DNA from: SVTX01 sp045659745
GTDB taxonomy: Bacteria > Bacillota > Clostridia > Oscillospirales > CAG-272
Direction of reading: 5' to 3'
DNA: 39,151 bases
NCBI GenBank assembly: GCA_045659745.1
Contig: JAZRCL010000076.1
Coordinates: 1 to 39,151, forward strand
In this document: piece after piece, positions 16,476-25,082 of the stretch
How positions within the stretch are numbered: the first letter of the stretch is position 1
Layout: every line of letters begins with the position of its first letter
Translations under genes and position numbers: made by a program
Notes under the pieces: generated by a model
Told to the model about the DNA's origin: nothing
The model's input: only the letters and a program-made list of their open reading frames with translations
The model's database searches: none

Positions 16476-17819
16476 TTACGCCATAAGGGCGCCGGGTGTT
16501 GAAGTTATAATACCAGTATATGCCTTTGAGAAGGTATATATAAATATGGAATTTGCCGAATAATCAAATGCAACTATGGCGTATTCACACGTATTATTTG
16601 TTGAGGGAAGCTGATTGTGAGTGCCCTCGGTCAGATTGACGATTATAAACGGATCGTTATAGGGGGAATAAATGTTGCCGATAAAGCGCTCCACCTCCTC
16701 GGTCATCTCTGTTATCCACAAATCACTTTTCACAACCTGAGATTTCAGACATTCGCTGTTCTCTTCGGTAAGAGAACAATCCATATACGTGTACGTGACA
16801 TAGGATTTGGTCTGTGAGTCATAGAATTGATTTTCGTTAAGATATACGTTATAAACGTCGGGGAAATCCACGTGCGTTAATTTGGCTGTTCTGTCAAGAA
16901 TATTGTTTGCCGCCGCTTCGTACTCATCAACATAGGCTTCGTCATACACGGTTATCCCCGCTGCAAAGGAAACAAATAGTGCCACTATAAGAATTATACA
17001 CGTCGCTATAATAAATCCCTTACCGCGAGATCTCCAACCGCCTATAAAGGCAAGAGAAACAATGGGAAGCGAGATAGAAAAGAATGACACTATTGCAAGT
17101 GGGAGGGCTGCGATCGGCGCGAATATTGCGACAAGTATAGTTGCCGTAAGAACCGTCACCGCCGATGCGAGAAGCCAGATTATAGCAGTTTTACGCTTTG
17201 TGTGAGAACGAGTCTTACGCGCTTTTTTGTCCTTCTCTGACAATACTGACTTGTAAATAAGGCTGTCACGTCCTAAATCTCGGAGGGGGATCATAAAGCA
17301 AATTCCCGCGTGAACAAAGACGAGGGTATTTTTCAGAAGCTTTGCCTTTGTGATCTTTTTGGGATCTATTCTGTAAAAGGTATAAAGGTCGCCGCCGACT
17401 CTGTACTCGTACTCTATTCTGTTATAGAAAACGCGGTAGGTGACGTCACCCGCTTTATCAAATTGCGCTTTGGCGTTTATTTTTATACTCTTTTTTACAA
17501 TGAAAAACAGGAAAAGCAGTATAAATGAAATAATAATTGTGCTTCCGCCCTCTGCAAAGCCGCCGTATCTTATACAATTGGACGCAGTCCAGAAAACAGA
17601 CAAAATAAGGGCATAAAGTATAAGGCGCGTTGTGTTTTTATATAGGTATTTGTATTGCTCAAGAACATCATTGAGGGTTATTCTCGGGGAAATTTCTTCC
17701 AAGGGAGCGCTAATATCAGGCCCTGCATCACTTGTGACAGGCTCGCTTATATCTTGGTTTGGAGCTACGGTCTGCTCGATTGCCTCGTCATTTGGAATTT
17801 GAGTGAAGTTGTTATCCAT
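16476..17819 (-). CDS. Membrane protein with YcxB-like domain
   Basis: 447 residues. Function is unknown. An acidic, probably cytosolic N-terminus (1-60) is followed by two membrane helices (about 65-84 and 93-110). A soluble region (about 115-195) with FYNRIEYEYR ... KNTLVFVHAGICFMIPLRDL resembles the YcxB-like C-terminal domain. A basic stretch (200-211) leads to three more helices (about 212-290) and a C-terminal part of about 150 residues. Such proteins occur singly in Bacillota without a defined role. It is monocistronic, with its own promoter and terminator. The YcxB assignment is moderate. Confidence 0.85.
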   Translation of the reverse strand: MDNNFTQIPNDEAIEQTVAPNQDISEPVTSDAGPDISAPLEEISPRITLNDVLEQYKYLYKNTTRLILYALILSVFWTASNCIRYGGFAEGGSTIIISFILLFLFFIVKKSIKINAKAQFDKAGDVTYRVFYNRIEYEYRVGGDLYTFYRIDPKKITKAKLLKNTLVFVHAGICFMIPLRDLGRDSLIYKSVLSEKDKKARKTRSHTKRKTAIIWLLASAVTVLTATILVAIFAPIAALPLAIVSFFSISLPIVSLAFIGGWRSRGKGFIIATCIILIVALFVSFAAGITVYDEAYVDEYEAAANNILDRTAKLTHVDFPDVYNVYLNENQFYDSQTKSYVTYTYMDCSLTEENSECLKSQVVKSDLWITEMTEEVERFIGNIYSPYNDPFIIVNLTEGTHNQLPSTNNTCEYAIVAFDYSANSIFIYTFSKAYTGIITSTPGALMA

Positions 17820-17847
17820 ACTGACCTCCTTATATGTTTATATAATT

Positions 17848-17876
17848 ATTTTATCACACAATAGAGAAAATGTCAA
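17848..17876 (-). promoter_or_regulatory. Promoter of the YcxB-like gene
   Basis: On the minus strand: TTGACA, 17-bp spacer, TAAAAT. It is followed by a GGAGG ribosome-binding site and the start codon at 17819. Confidence 0.8.
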
Positions 17877-17952
17877 CGGAGGACAAAAAATTGCCGCAAG
17901 ACAAGCGGCAGTTAGACAAATACTTTTGTAGGTAAAGTTTTTGAGGGGAGCT

Positions 17953-17972
17953 GTCACTTGCAAACAAGTGAC
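17953..17972. repeat. Perfect hairpin GTCACTTG/CAAGTGAC
   Basis: 8-bp perfect arms with a CAAA loop, in the gap between groL and the YcxB-like gene. It lacks a T-run and resembles small palindromic repeats rather than a terminator. Confidence 0.6.
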
Positions 17973-18020
17973 GCGAGTTTTCTGCCTTTGGCATAAAACG
18001 TCGTCATGCAAACACGAGAG

Positions 18021-18054
18021 AAGAGGGAAACTTTTTTCAAAAAGTTTCCCTCTT
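18021..18054 (-). terminator. Long hairpin downstream of groL
   Basis: A 16-bp perfect stem (18021-18036 / 18039-18054) with only two central bases. It contains GGGAAAC and T-rich tips. It lies about 20 bases after the groL stop and probably ends the groSL transcript. The near-absence of a loop is unusual and fits a palindromic repeat recruited as a terminator. Confidence 0.65.
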
Positions 18055-18075
18055 CCCCATATTTTCAATTACTTA

Positions 18076-19698
18076 TCAATACATACCGCCCATGCCGCCT
18101 GCGGGTGCTGCAGGTTCGGGCTCGGGAATATCAGCAACTACGGACTCGGTAGTAAGAATTACCGATGCGATAGAAGCCGCGTTCTGAAGTGCGGAACGTG
18201 TCACCTTCTTAGGATCAACGATACCTGCGCTCATCATATCAACGTACTTTTCATTGTATGCGTCAAAGCCGTATCCGACCTTCTTGGAGCTCATTATCTT
18301 ATCAACGATAACTGCACCGTCAAAGCCTGCGTTAGCGGCGATCTGACGTACGGGCTCCTCAAGTGCGCGGAGAACGATCTGAACGCCTGTCTTTTCGTCG
18401 CCGTCAACGGTGTTGAGAAGCTTCTTAACTGCAGGAATAGCGTTAAGGTAAGCTGTACCGCCACCTGCAACGATACCTTCCTCAACTGCAGCCTTGGTTG
18501 CGTTGAGTGCGTCCTCGATGCGAAGCTTCTTTTCCTTCATTTCAGCCTCGGTAGCCGCACCGACCTTGATAACTGCAACACCGCCTGCGAGCTTTGCAAG
18601 TCTTTCCTGAAGCTTTTCGCGGTCGAAGTCGGATGTTGTAGTCTCGATAGCGGTCTTGATCTGATTTACTCTTGCCTTTATGTCAGCAGGATCGCCTGCG
18701 CCGCCTACGATAATAGTGGTTTCCTTTGTAATCTTTACCTGACGAGCGTGGCCGAGAACCTCAAAACCTGCGTCCTTAAGCTCGTAGCCGATCTCGGAGG
18801 AAACAACCTCACCGCCTGTGAGGATCGCGATGTCGCGGAGCATTTCCTTACGTCTGTCGCCAAAGCCGGGAGCCTTGACTGCTACGCAGGTGAACGTGCC
18901 GCGGAGCTTGTTGAGTACAAGAGTTGTGAGAGCCTCACCCTCAACGTCCTCAGCGATGATAACGAGCTTTCTGCCCGACTGAACGAGCTGCTCAAGCAAG
19001 GGAAGAATGTCGTTTATAGTAGAGATCTTCTTGTCTGTGATAAGAATGAGAGCATCGTCGATAACTGCCTCCATCTTGTCGGAGTCGGTCACCATATAAG
19101 GGGAGAGGTATCCGCGGTCAAACTGCATACCCTCAACAACCTCGGAGTATGTCTCAGCAGACTTGGACTCCTCAATAGTGATAACGCCGTCAGCCGTCAC
19201 CTTTTCCATAGCGTCTGCGATAAGCTCGCCGTATACCACGTCTCCAGAGGAGATTGCGCCAACGCGTGCGATGTCCTCCTTGCCGTTAACCTTTTTGCAG
19301 TTAACTGCAAGAGCGTCAACAGCCGCGTCAACTGCCTTCTGGATACCCTTGCGGATAACCATGGGGTTAGCGCCTGCGGTCACGTTCTTCATTCCCTCGC
19401 GAACGAATGCCTGAGCGAGAAGGGTAGCGGTTGTAGTACCGTCACCTGCCGCGTCGTTTGTCTTTGTAGCGACCTCGCGAACAAGACGCGCGCCCATATT
19501 CTCAGCTGCGTCCTCAAGCTCGATCTCCTTTGCGATGGTGACACCGTCGTTTGTGATGAGGGGAGCGCCATACTTTTTGTCAAGAACAACGTTTCTGCCC
19601 TTGGGGCCGAGTGTTATTTTAACTGTGTTAGCAAGCTTGTCGATACCGCGAACGAGGGCATCTCTTGCTTCAATTCCGTAAAGAATATTCTTTGCCAT
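18076..19698 (-). CDS. groL: Chaperonin GroEL (60 kDa)
   Basis: 540 residues from MAKNILYGIEARDALVRG; longer upstream frames lack a ribosome-binding site, whereas AAGAGAGGT precedes this ATG. GroEL folds proteins in a double-ring ATPase with GroES. The motifs TLGPKGRNVVLDKKYGAP, DGTTTATLLAQ (ATP site) and the GGMGGMY tail are canonical. It forms a two-gene operon after groS, 19 bp apart. Confidence 0.98.
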   Translation of the reverse strand: MAKNILYGIEARDALVRGIDKLANTVKITLGPKGRNVVLDKKYGAPLITNDGVTIAKEIELEDAAENMGARLVREVATKTNDAAGDGTTTATLLAQAFVREGMKNVTAGANPMVIRKGIQKAVDAAVDALAVNCKKVNGKEDIARVGAISSGDVVYGELIADAMEKVTADGVITIEESKSAETYSEVVEGMQFDRGYLSPYMVTDSDKMEAVIDDALILITDKKISTINDILPLLEQLVQSGRKLVIIAEDVEGEALTTLVLNKLRGTFTCVAVKAPGFGDRRKEMLRDIAILTGGEVVSSEIGYELKDAGFEVLGHARQVKITKETTIIVGGAGDPADIKARVNQIKTAIETTTSDFDREKLQERLAKLAGGVAVIKVGAATEAEMKEKKLRIEDALNATKAAVEEGIVAGGGTAYLNAIPAVKKLLNTVDGDEKTGVQIVLRALEEPVRQIAANAGFDGAVIVDKIMSSKKVGYGFDAYNEKYVDMMSAGIVDPKKVTRSALQNAASIASVILTTESVVADIPEPEPAAPAGGMGGMY

Positions 19699-19717
19699 TA
19701 TTCGTACCTCTCTTAAA

Positions 19718-20002
19718 TTATTCAACTATTGCGAGAATGTCGTCCTCGGAAAGCACAACGTACTCAACACCGTCCATCTTAACGGACGTACCTGCGTACT
19801 TGCTTGCAATTACCTTGTCGCCTACCTTAACGGACATAGGAACAAGCTTGCCGTCCTCAACCTTGCCGGCGCCTACTGCGATAACCTCTGCTATCTGGGG
19901 CTTTTCCTGCGCGGATGCGGTAAGGATAATACCTGTCTTTGTCTTTTCTTCAGCTTCAACGAACTTTATTACAACTCTGTTCTGTAAGGGCTTGAGTGTC
20001 AT
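19718..20002 (-). CDS. groS: Co-chaperonin GroES (10 kDa)
   Basis: 94 residues, the standard length. It caps the GroEL chamber. The sequence has LKPLQNRVVIKF at the start, the mobile-loop region EEKTKTGIILTASAQEKPQ, and the KYAGTSVKMDGVEYVVLSEDDILA end. It begins with an AAGGAGGAA site and leads the groSL operon. Confidence 0.97.
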   Translation of the reverse strand: MTLKPLQNRVVIKFVEAEEKTKTGIILTASAQEKPQIAEVIAVGAGKVEDGKLVPMSVKVGDKVIASKYAGTSVKMDGVEYVVLSEDDILAIVE

Positions 20003-20035
20003 AATAAATTCCTCCTTTTGTTATGTGTGTGAAAG

Positions 20036-20076
20036 TTTACATGGTTAATTTTAGTAATTCTTGTAAATCAATACAA
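20036..20076 (-). promoter_or_regulatory. groSL promoter with flanking inverted repeat
   Basis: On the minus strand TTGTAT, a 17-bp spacer and TAAAAT can be read (+ positions 20071-20076 and 20048-20053). A 6-bp inverted repeat TTTACA-N20-TGTAAA (20036-20067) brackets the -10. No CIRCE element (TTAGCACTC-N9-GAGTGCTAA) and no CtsR box were found up to 20250. The promoter call is moderate; the operator is tentative. Confidence 0.45.
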
Positions 20077-20254
20077 TCATAGTATATTCTACACTATATA
20101 ATAAAAAAATCAAGAGAAAGACGGCAATGTTTACATCGAATTTACAAATAAAATCCTTAGTAAACAAAAGGATATCGAGTAATATCGAAATATGGGGAAC
20201 GCGCGAATAAGCAGTGCTGAAACTGCATAAATTTGGATATAGAGAGGTGATATT

Positions 20255-21580
20255 GTGGCTTTAATAAATGATTTTTTGGGGATACTTACGCCCTTGATGC
20301 TATTGTGTGCGGGAGTGTTTTTTGGATTCAAGCTTAGATGGTTTCATTTGAGACACCCTATAAGAATGTTCAAAATAATGATGAAAAAAGAGGTCTCTGG
20401 GGGAGTGTCTCCGACACGCGCATTGACTCTCGCGCTTGCGGGTACACTTGGGGTGGGGAATATCGTGGGAGTTGCGTCGTCTATCGCTCTTGGCGGCTAC
20501 GGCTCGGTGCTCTGGATGTGGGTGTCGGCGTTTGTCGCAATGATACTCAAATACGCCGAAATCGTGCTGGCTATGCTTTACAGAGAAAGAGGCTCGGACG
20601 GTCAGATGCACGGCGGCGCGTATTATTACATAAGAGAATTTTTTCATTCCAAGGGGTTCAAAAGGGTTGGCGGAATGCTCGGCGGAGTTTTCGCCGCGCT
20701 GTGTCTGTTAAACTCTGCGAGTATGGGCAGCATTATTCAGGCAAACGCCATAAGCTCGGCGTTTGAGGGGCAATTTGGTATACCGCTGTGGGTGACGGGC
20801 GCACTTGTTGCAGTGACAAGCCTGTTTATAATTGTGGGCAATAGCGAAAAAATAAGCTCGTTTACCGAAAAGATAGTCTTTATTATGAGCGTGGGGTATG
20901 TGATCGTTTCGCTTGCCGCGCTGATTATACACAAAGAGTATATTTTGCCCGCTTTTGAAAAGATTTTTGAGGACGCGTTCAATATCAAAAGCGCGGGGTT
21001 TGGCGTGATTGGCTTTTTGCTTGCAAGCTCGTGCCGTTGGGGGTGTATGCGCGGACTTATGTCCAATGAGGCAGGTTGCGGCACGGCTCCCACGGCGCAC
21101 GCCACGTCAAACACAAAAAGCCCTGCAAAGCAGGGACTTCTCGGCATATTTGAGGTGTTCGTGGACACTATTGTTCTGTGTACGATGACGGGACTTGTGA
21201 TAATCGTCGCGGGGGAGGGCGTGCTGAATTTTGCCGATAATCCCATGCTAATTACCCTGAACGCCTATGCCTCGCTCCTCGGCGGCTGGGCGGGGATTTA
21301 TATTACCGTGTCGGTGTTGCTTTTCGGCTTTGCTACTATCGTGTGCTGGGCGCATTACGGACGCGAGGCGTTAGGATTTCTGTGTAGGAAGCCAATGGCA
21401 GAAAAGCTTTTCCCAATATTTTACTCGGCGCTCGTGCTTTTCGGAGCGGTGTGCAGCGTGAGCTTTGCGTGGGAGCTTGCCGACCTTGCCATTGGGCTTA
21501 TGACGGTTATAAACGTAAGTATTCTTTGCCTTATGAGCGGGGAGGTAAAGCGCGAAACGGAGAAGCTTACAGATATGTAA
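20255..21580 (+). CDS. Sodium/alanine(glycine) symporter, AGCS family
   Basis: 441 residues from a GTG preceded by AGAGGTGA. The AGCS family imports small neutral amino acids with Na+ across the cytoplasmic membrane. About ten to eleven hydrophobic segments are seen. Family motifs are present: GTLGVGNIVGVASSIALGG (about 63-81), GGAYYYI (about 119) and the conserved RGLMSNEAGCGTAPTAHA (about 265-282). Substrate (Ala, Gly or Gln) cannot be decided from sequence. It is monocistronic, convergent with recG and ends at a strong shared terminator. Confidence 0.93.
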   Translation: MALINDFLGILTPLMLLCAGVFFGFKLRWFHLRHPIRMFKIMMKKEVSGGVSPTRALTLALAGTLGVGNIVGVASSIALGGYGSVLWMWVSAFVAMILKYAEIVLAMLYRERGSDGQMHGGAYYYIREFFHSKGFKRVGGMLGGVFAALCLLNSASMGSIIQANAISSAFEGQFGIPLWVTGALVAVTSLFIIVGNSEKISSFTEKIVFIMSVGYVIVSLAALIIHKEYILPAFEKIFEDAFNIKSAGFGVIGFLLASSCRWGCMRGLMSNEAGCGTAPTAHATSNTKSPAKQGLLGIFEVFVDTIVLCTMTGLVIIVAGEGVLNFADNPMLITLNAYASLLGGWAGIYITVSVLLFGFATIVCWAHYGREALGFLCRKPMAEKLFPIFYSALVLFGAVCSVSFAWELADLAIGLMTVINVSILCLMSGEVKRETEKLTDM

Positions 21581-21612
21581 AACAGGACGGCGTGAGCCGT
21601 CCTGTTTTTTTA
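21581..21612. terminator. Terminator between symporter and recG
   Basis: A 10-bp perfect stem ACAGGACGGC/GCCGTCCTGT (21582-21591 and 21596-21605) with a GTGA loop and a T-run. It serves the symporter and, in reverse with only a short A-run, possibly recG. Confidence 0.92.
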
Positions 21613-21618
21613 TATAAA

Positions 21619-23772
21619 TCAATTTATCACATCGCTTCTTATCGAGAAAATTCTGTTTATCTCGTCCGCAAGCTCGGGGTAAGCCAAAAGCTCTTTGTCC
21701 TCGGCAATAAGTCTGCCTGCCTCGGAGAACGCGTCGGTCATAAGGCTTGTGTCCTCGCACATATCTGCGAGCTTGAAGCCTATGTCACCGCTCTGTCGTA
21801 TCGCGCTTGACGTGCTGGTGGAAAGGAAGTCACCCGGGCCGCGGAGCTTTAAGTCCTCCTCGGCTATCTCAAAGCCGTTGTAGGAGTTGCACATGGTCCT
21901 CAGACGCTTTGTCGCAGTCTCGCCAAGACCGGACAGGGTAGGCGTACCCGAAACCAGAACACAATAAGACTTACGCTTGCCACGTCCGACTCGTCCGCGA
22001 AGCTGATGAAGCTGGGAAAGACCAAATCTCTCGGCATTCTCAACTATCATAAGACTTGCGTTGGGGACGTTTACTCCGACCTCAATGACGGTCGTGGAGA
22101 CAAGCACGTCTATCTCGCCGCGCACGAATTTCTCCATTACCGCATCTTTGTCCTTGGTTTTCATTCTGCCGTGAACGTATGCGATATTCAGCTCTGGCAT
22201 ACGGGCGGCAAGCTCGTCTGCATATTGGGTTGCAGCCTTGAGAGGTGTTTTTTGCTTTTTCTCAAAGCCCGAAAAGCTCTCAAAACCTATATCCGAGAAG
22301 AGAATCTCGTCGTCGGACTCCTCGTCTGCCTCCTCGACTGCGGGGCATACAATATATACCTGACCGCCCTCGGATACGTTCTTTTTTATAAATCCATCAA
22401 GACGGGCGCGATAGCCCTCGTCAACCAGGAAGGTGTCAACGCGCTGTCTGCCTGCGGGCATTTCGTCAATTTTTGAGAGCTTGAGGTCTCCGTACATAAC
22501 GAGCGCCAGCGAACGCGGGATAGGCGTTGCGCTCATAACAAGCACGTGAGTGTGGTTGTTTCGCTCGGAGAGAGCCGCGCGCTGACCAACGCCAAAGCGG
22601 TGCTGCTCGTCGGTTATAACAAGTCCCGCATTCGAGAATTTCACACCCTCGGATATAAGAGCCTGCGTGCCTATAACTATATCTATTCTATCGTCACCCA
22701 TAGATGCTATCTGCTCGTGAATCTTGCGCTTTTTTGCAGGTGTGAGTGAGCCTGTGAGCAGCGCGCATTTAACACCGAGCTTCTCAAAGAGGGGATAGAG
22801 GTCGGCAAAGTGCTGATTTGCGAGTATCTCGGTGGGTGCCATAAGCGCGGCTTGTCTGCCGTTTTTGACGGCGATATACATAGCCGCCGCGGCGCAGACC
22901 GTCTTGCCGCAACCAACGTCGCCGATAATTATTCTGCCCATAGGGATGTCGCGCGCCATATCTCTACGAATATCATCTATTGCGCGAGTCTGCGCACCCG
23001 TGAGCTTGTAGGGGAGCAGATCGAGGAGGGGAGTGACGTCACCGTACGAGCAGACGGGGGCTTTGTATCTATGCGTCTCGCCCGACGAGCGACCGATACC
23101 TGCGGCGAACATAAAGAACTCGTCAAAGACAAGTCTGCGCTTGGCTACTGCGAGCGACTGATAATCACTGGGGGCGTGAATCTGAGAGAGTGCAAAATGC
23201 AGAGTGCAGAGTGAGTATTTTTCTCTTATATGCTCAGGCATATAGTCGGGTATATCCTTTGCGAGAGTGAGCGCTGCCTCTATATGTGTGGCTATGACTT
23301 TCTGACTCAGCCCCTCGGTGAGCTTGTATATTGACGCGAGCGGAGGGAGCGGTACGCTCTCGGTGTACGCCTCGGCGACGGGGGATATCATAGACGTCTT
23401 TTTGCCCTGACGTTCCACCTTTCCCCAGAATCTGAACGTGTCTCCAACGTGGAATTTATCCTTCAGATAATTTTGATTAAAATAGGTTATCTCGCACGAG
23501 CCGCTCTCGTCAAACGCTCGGAATTTGAGAAGCGACATTCCGCGGCGAATAAGACTTACCCTCGGCTCTGTTGCGACGGTCATGATTATCGCATTTTTTA
23601 TGTCCTCACGCGCGGCAGAGAGGGGAACTGTAAATCCTCTGTTTTCGTAAGCGCGGGGGAAGAAATATAACAGGTCGCCCACGGTGAACACGCCAAGAGA
23701 TGCATATGCCGCCGCCTTTGCTTTGCCCACACCGTAAAGGTCTGTTATCGGGATTTCATGTATATTTTTCAT
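21619..23772 (-). CDS. recG: ATP-dependent DNA helicase RecG
   Basis: 717 residues from MKNIHEIPITDLYGVGKAKA; 18 upstream residues in the same frame lack a suitable ribosome-binding site. RecG remodels stalled forks and branched recombination intermediates. The N-terminal wedge domain is followed by helicase motifs: Walker A GDVGCGKT, DEQHRFGVGQR (motif II), SATPIPRSLA (III), TTVIEVGVNVPNA (V) and QLRGRVGRGKRKSYC (VI). The TRG-like C-terminus is present. The gene is somewhat longer than average (about 680-700). Confidence 0.96.
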   Translation of the reverse strand: MKNIHEIPITDLYGVGKAKAAAYASLGVFTVGDLLYFFPRAYENRGFTVPLSAAREDIKNAIIMTVATEPRVSLIRRGMSLLKFRAFDESGSCEITYFNQNYLKDKFHVGDTFRFWGKVERQGKKTSMISPVAEAYTESVPLPPLASIYKLTEGLSQKVIATHIEAALTLAKDIPDYMPEHIREKYSLCTLHFALSQIHAPSDYQSLAVAKRRLVFDEFFMFAAGIGRSSGETHRYKAPVCSYGDVTPLLDLLPYKLTGAQTRAIDDIRRDMARDIPMGRIIIGDVGCGKTVCAAAAMYIAVKNGRQAALMAPTEILANQHFADLYPLFEKLGVKCALLTGSLTPAKKRKIHEQIASMGDDRIDIVIGTQALISEGVKFSNAGLVITDEQHRFGVGQRAALSERNNHTHVLVMSATPIPRSLALVMYGDLKLSKIDEMPAGRQRVDTFLVDEGYRARLDGFIKKNVSEGGQVYIVCPAVEEADEESDDEILFSDIGFESFSGFEKKQKTPLKAATQYADELAARMPELNIAYVHGRMKTKDKDAVMEKFVRGEIDVLVSTTVIEVGVNVPNASLMIVENAERFGLSQLHQLRGRVGRGKRKSYCVLVSGTPTLSGLGETATKRLRTMCNSYNGFEIAEEDLKLRGPGDFLSTSTSSAIRQSGDIGFKLADMCEDTSLMTDAFSEAGRLIAEDKELLAYPELADEINRIFSIRSDVIN

Positions 23773-23806
23773 GTTTATGAGCTTTCCTTTCTGGAAAATC
23801 CGAGCG

Positions 23807-23857
23807 TTTTGTGCCGAAACAGGCACAAAAGGCGTGTTTGAAAACTTGTTTTCAAAC
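23807..23857. repeat. Two adjacent hairpins upstream of recG
   Basis: TTTTGTGCC/GGCACAAAA (23807-23815 and 23822-23830) and GTTTGAAAA/TTTTCAAAC (23836-23844 and 23849-23857) are perfect 9-bp stems with short loops. They fill the gap between the recombinase stop and recG. The second ends exactly where the recombinase tail repeats begin. They may end the recombinase transcript, but lack a clear U-run. Confidence 0.6.
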
Positions 23858-24919
23858 TGCCTCCGTGTCGGGCATACGTCTGTCTGCCTCCGTGTCGGGC
23901 ATACGTCTGTCTGCCTTCGTGTCGGTGATGTCGGCTAAGGGATTGGCGTTCATTGCGTTCATCATATTCTTGTCCGAAACGTGAGTGTATATCTGTGTGG
24001 TGTTGAGCTGCTCGTGGCCGAGAATGTCCTTGAGCACACGTATGTCCACGTTGCCCGACTGATACATAAGGGTTGCCGCGGTGTGACGGAGCTTATGTAC
24101 CGAATAGTGCTTAGCTCCCAGACCCGCCAAGTCAAGATACTTGTAGACCATAGCCTGAACCGTCTTGTTGCTTATACGGCGGTCGCGGTTTGAAAGAAAG
24201 ACTGCTTTTTCGGGGAGCTTGCGGTTGATCTCGTCAAGTCTGTCGCCCATAAGATATTCGGAAAGCACGGTTTGACACGCGCCATTGAGGTATATTATGC
24301 GCTCCTTACTGCCCTTACCGATGACGCGGATATGTGAAAGCTCTCGGTCAATATCTGAAATATTGAGCCCCACAAGCTCAGAAAGACGCATTCCGCAGTT
24401 GAGGAAAAGGGTGATAATACATAAGTCGCGCAGACGGGATTTTGATTCTATGTCGTTTCTGACTGCGTCAAGAAGCAACTTCGACTCCTGAAGCGAGAGA
24501 AATTTCGGCAGAGTCTTTTTGCGCTTGGGAGATTCGATATTTGCCGCGGGATTTTCTTCAAGATATCCGCGCTTTATTGTCATAAATTTGAAAAGCCCCT
24601 TAATTGCTGAGAGCTTTCGGGATTTTGACGCCCACATATTTTTCCTGACGTTGCCAGTATAGAGCAGAAAGTCGTAAATCTGCTCGGTGCGGATGCCTTT
24701 TATATAGTCAATATCAATTTTTGAAATATCAATTTCTACAAACTCGTCGGAGTCGGGGTGGATGCCGCTATCCTTGGCAAGCAGGTATCTGAAAAACGTG
24801 CGAAGGTCGAGTAGATACTCCTCGACGGTCTTTTGTGAGCAGCCCTGAATTGATGTTTTGTATGATGCAAATTCGCGAACGACACTCGGGAATTCGTCTA
24901 TGTTTACAGTGTATGGCAT
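23852..24919 (-). CDS. Xer-like tyrosine recombinase with tandem-repeat tail
   Basis: 355 residues. It has the two-domain layout of XerC/XerD: an N-terminal core-binding SAM-like domain (about 10-125) and a C-terminal catalytic domain (about 140-325). Catalytic residues are visible: Arg178 (GMRLSELVGL), Lys near 203, His275 and Arg278 (HKLRHT), His302 (LGHEQ) and Tyr311 (QIYTHV). Such enzymes resolve chromosome dimers or act in mobile elements. The tail after about residue 330 is ADRRMPDTE repeated, from a 27-bp DNA duplication. The usual Xer length is about 300. No other element genes adjoin it, so a chromosomal Xer role is favoured. Confidence 0.88.
   Translation of the reverse strand: MPYTVNIDEFPSVVREFASYKTSIQGCSQKTVEEYLLDLRTFFRYLLAKDSGIHPDSDEFVEIDISKIDIDYIKGIRTEQIYDFLLYTGNVRKNMWASKSRKLSAIKGLFKFMTIKRGYLEENPAANIESPKRKKTLPKFLSLQESKLLLDAVRNDIESKSRLRDLCIITLFLNCGMRLSELVGLNISDIDRELSHIRVIGKGSKERIIYLNGACQTVLSEYLMGDRLDEINRKLPEKAVFLSNRDRRISNKTVQAMVYKYLDLAGLGAKHYSVHKLRHTAATLMYQSGNVDIRVLKDILGHEQLNTTQIYTHVSDKNMMNAMNANPLADITDTKADRRMPDTEADRRMPDTEAV
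23857..23925 (-). repeat. 27-bp tandem repeat inside the recombinase gene
   Basis: Two perfect 27-bp units (23857-23883 and 23884-23910), followed by a diverged third partial unit, encode ADRRMPDTE twice plus a partial third. The array sits at the very 3' end of the gene, outside the catalytic domain, and its number may vary between strains. Confidence 0.9.
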
Positions 24920-25023
24920 AATCTTATCCTTTCACAATTATACAAAATCAAGTCTATACTTATATTATACAATGACTGATTATTTATTTAGTGGATAATC
25001 TGTAAATTTTCTGCAATCCTTGT

Positions 25024-25052
25024 TGAAAAAAAGCAGGGAATTAGTTATAATT
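25024..25052 (+). promoter_or_regulatory. Promoter of the five-helix membrane protein
   Basis: TTGAAA, a 17-bp spacer, TATAAT; the start codon follows 30 bases later after a GGAG site. Confidence 0.85.
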
Positions 25053-25082
25053 AGAGTGAACTATTTTTTTGGAGAATTAATT

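Noticed and set aside
16712..16720. Exact DnaA-box TTATCCACA
   Set aside because: A single copy inside the YcxB-like gene; no cluster or origin features around it.
17941..19716. 591-codon plus-strand frame opposite groL
   Set aside because: It is the complement of the well-conserved groL gene, is Cys/Leu-rich without a known fold, and lacks a ribosome-binding site.
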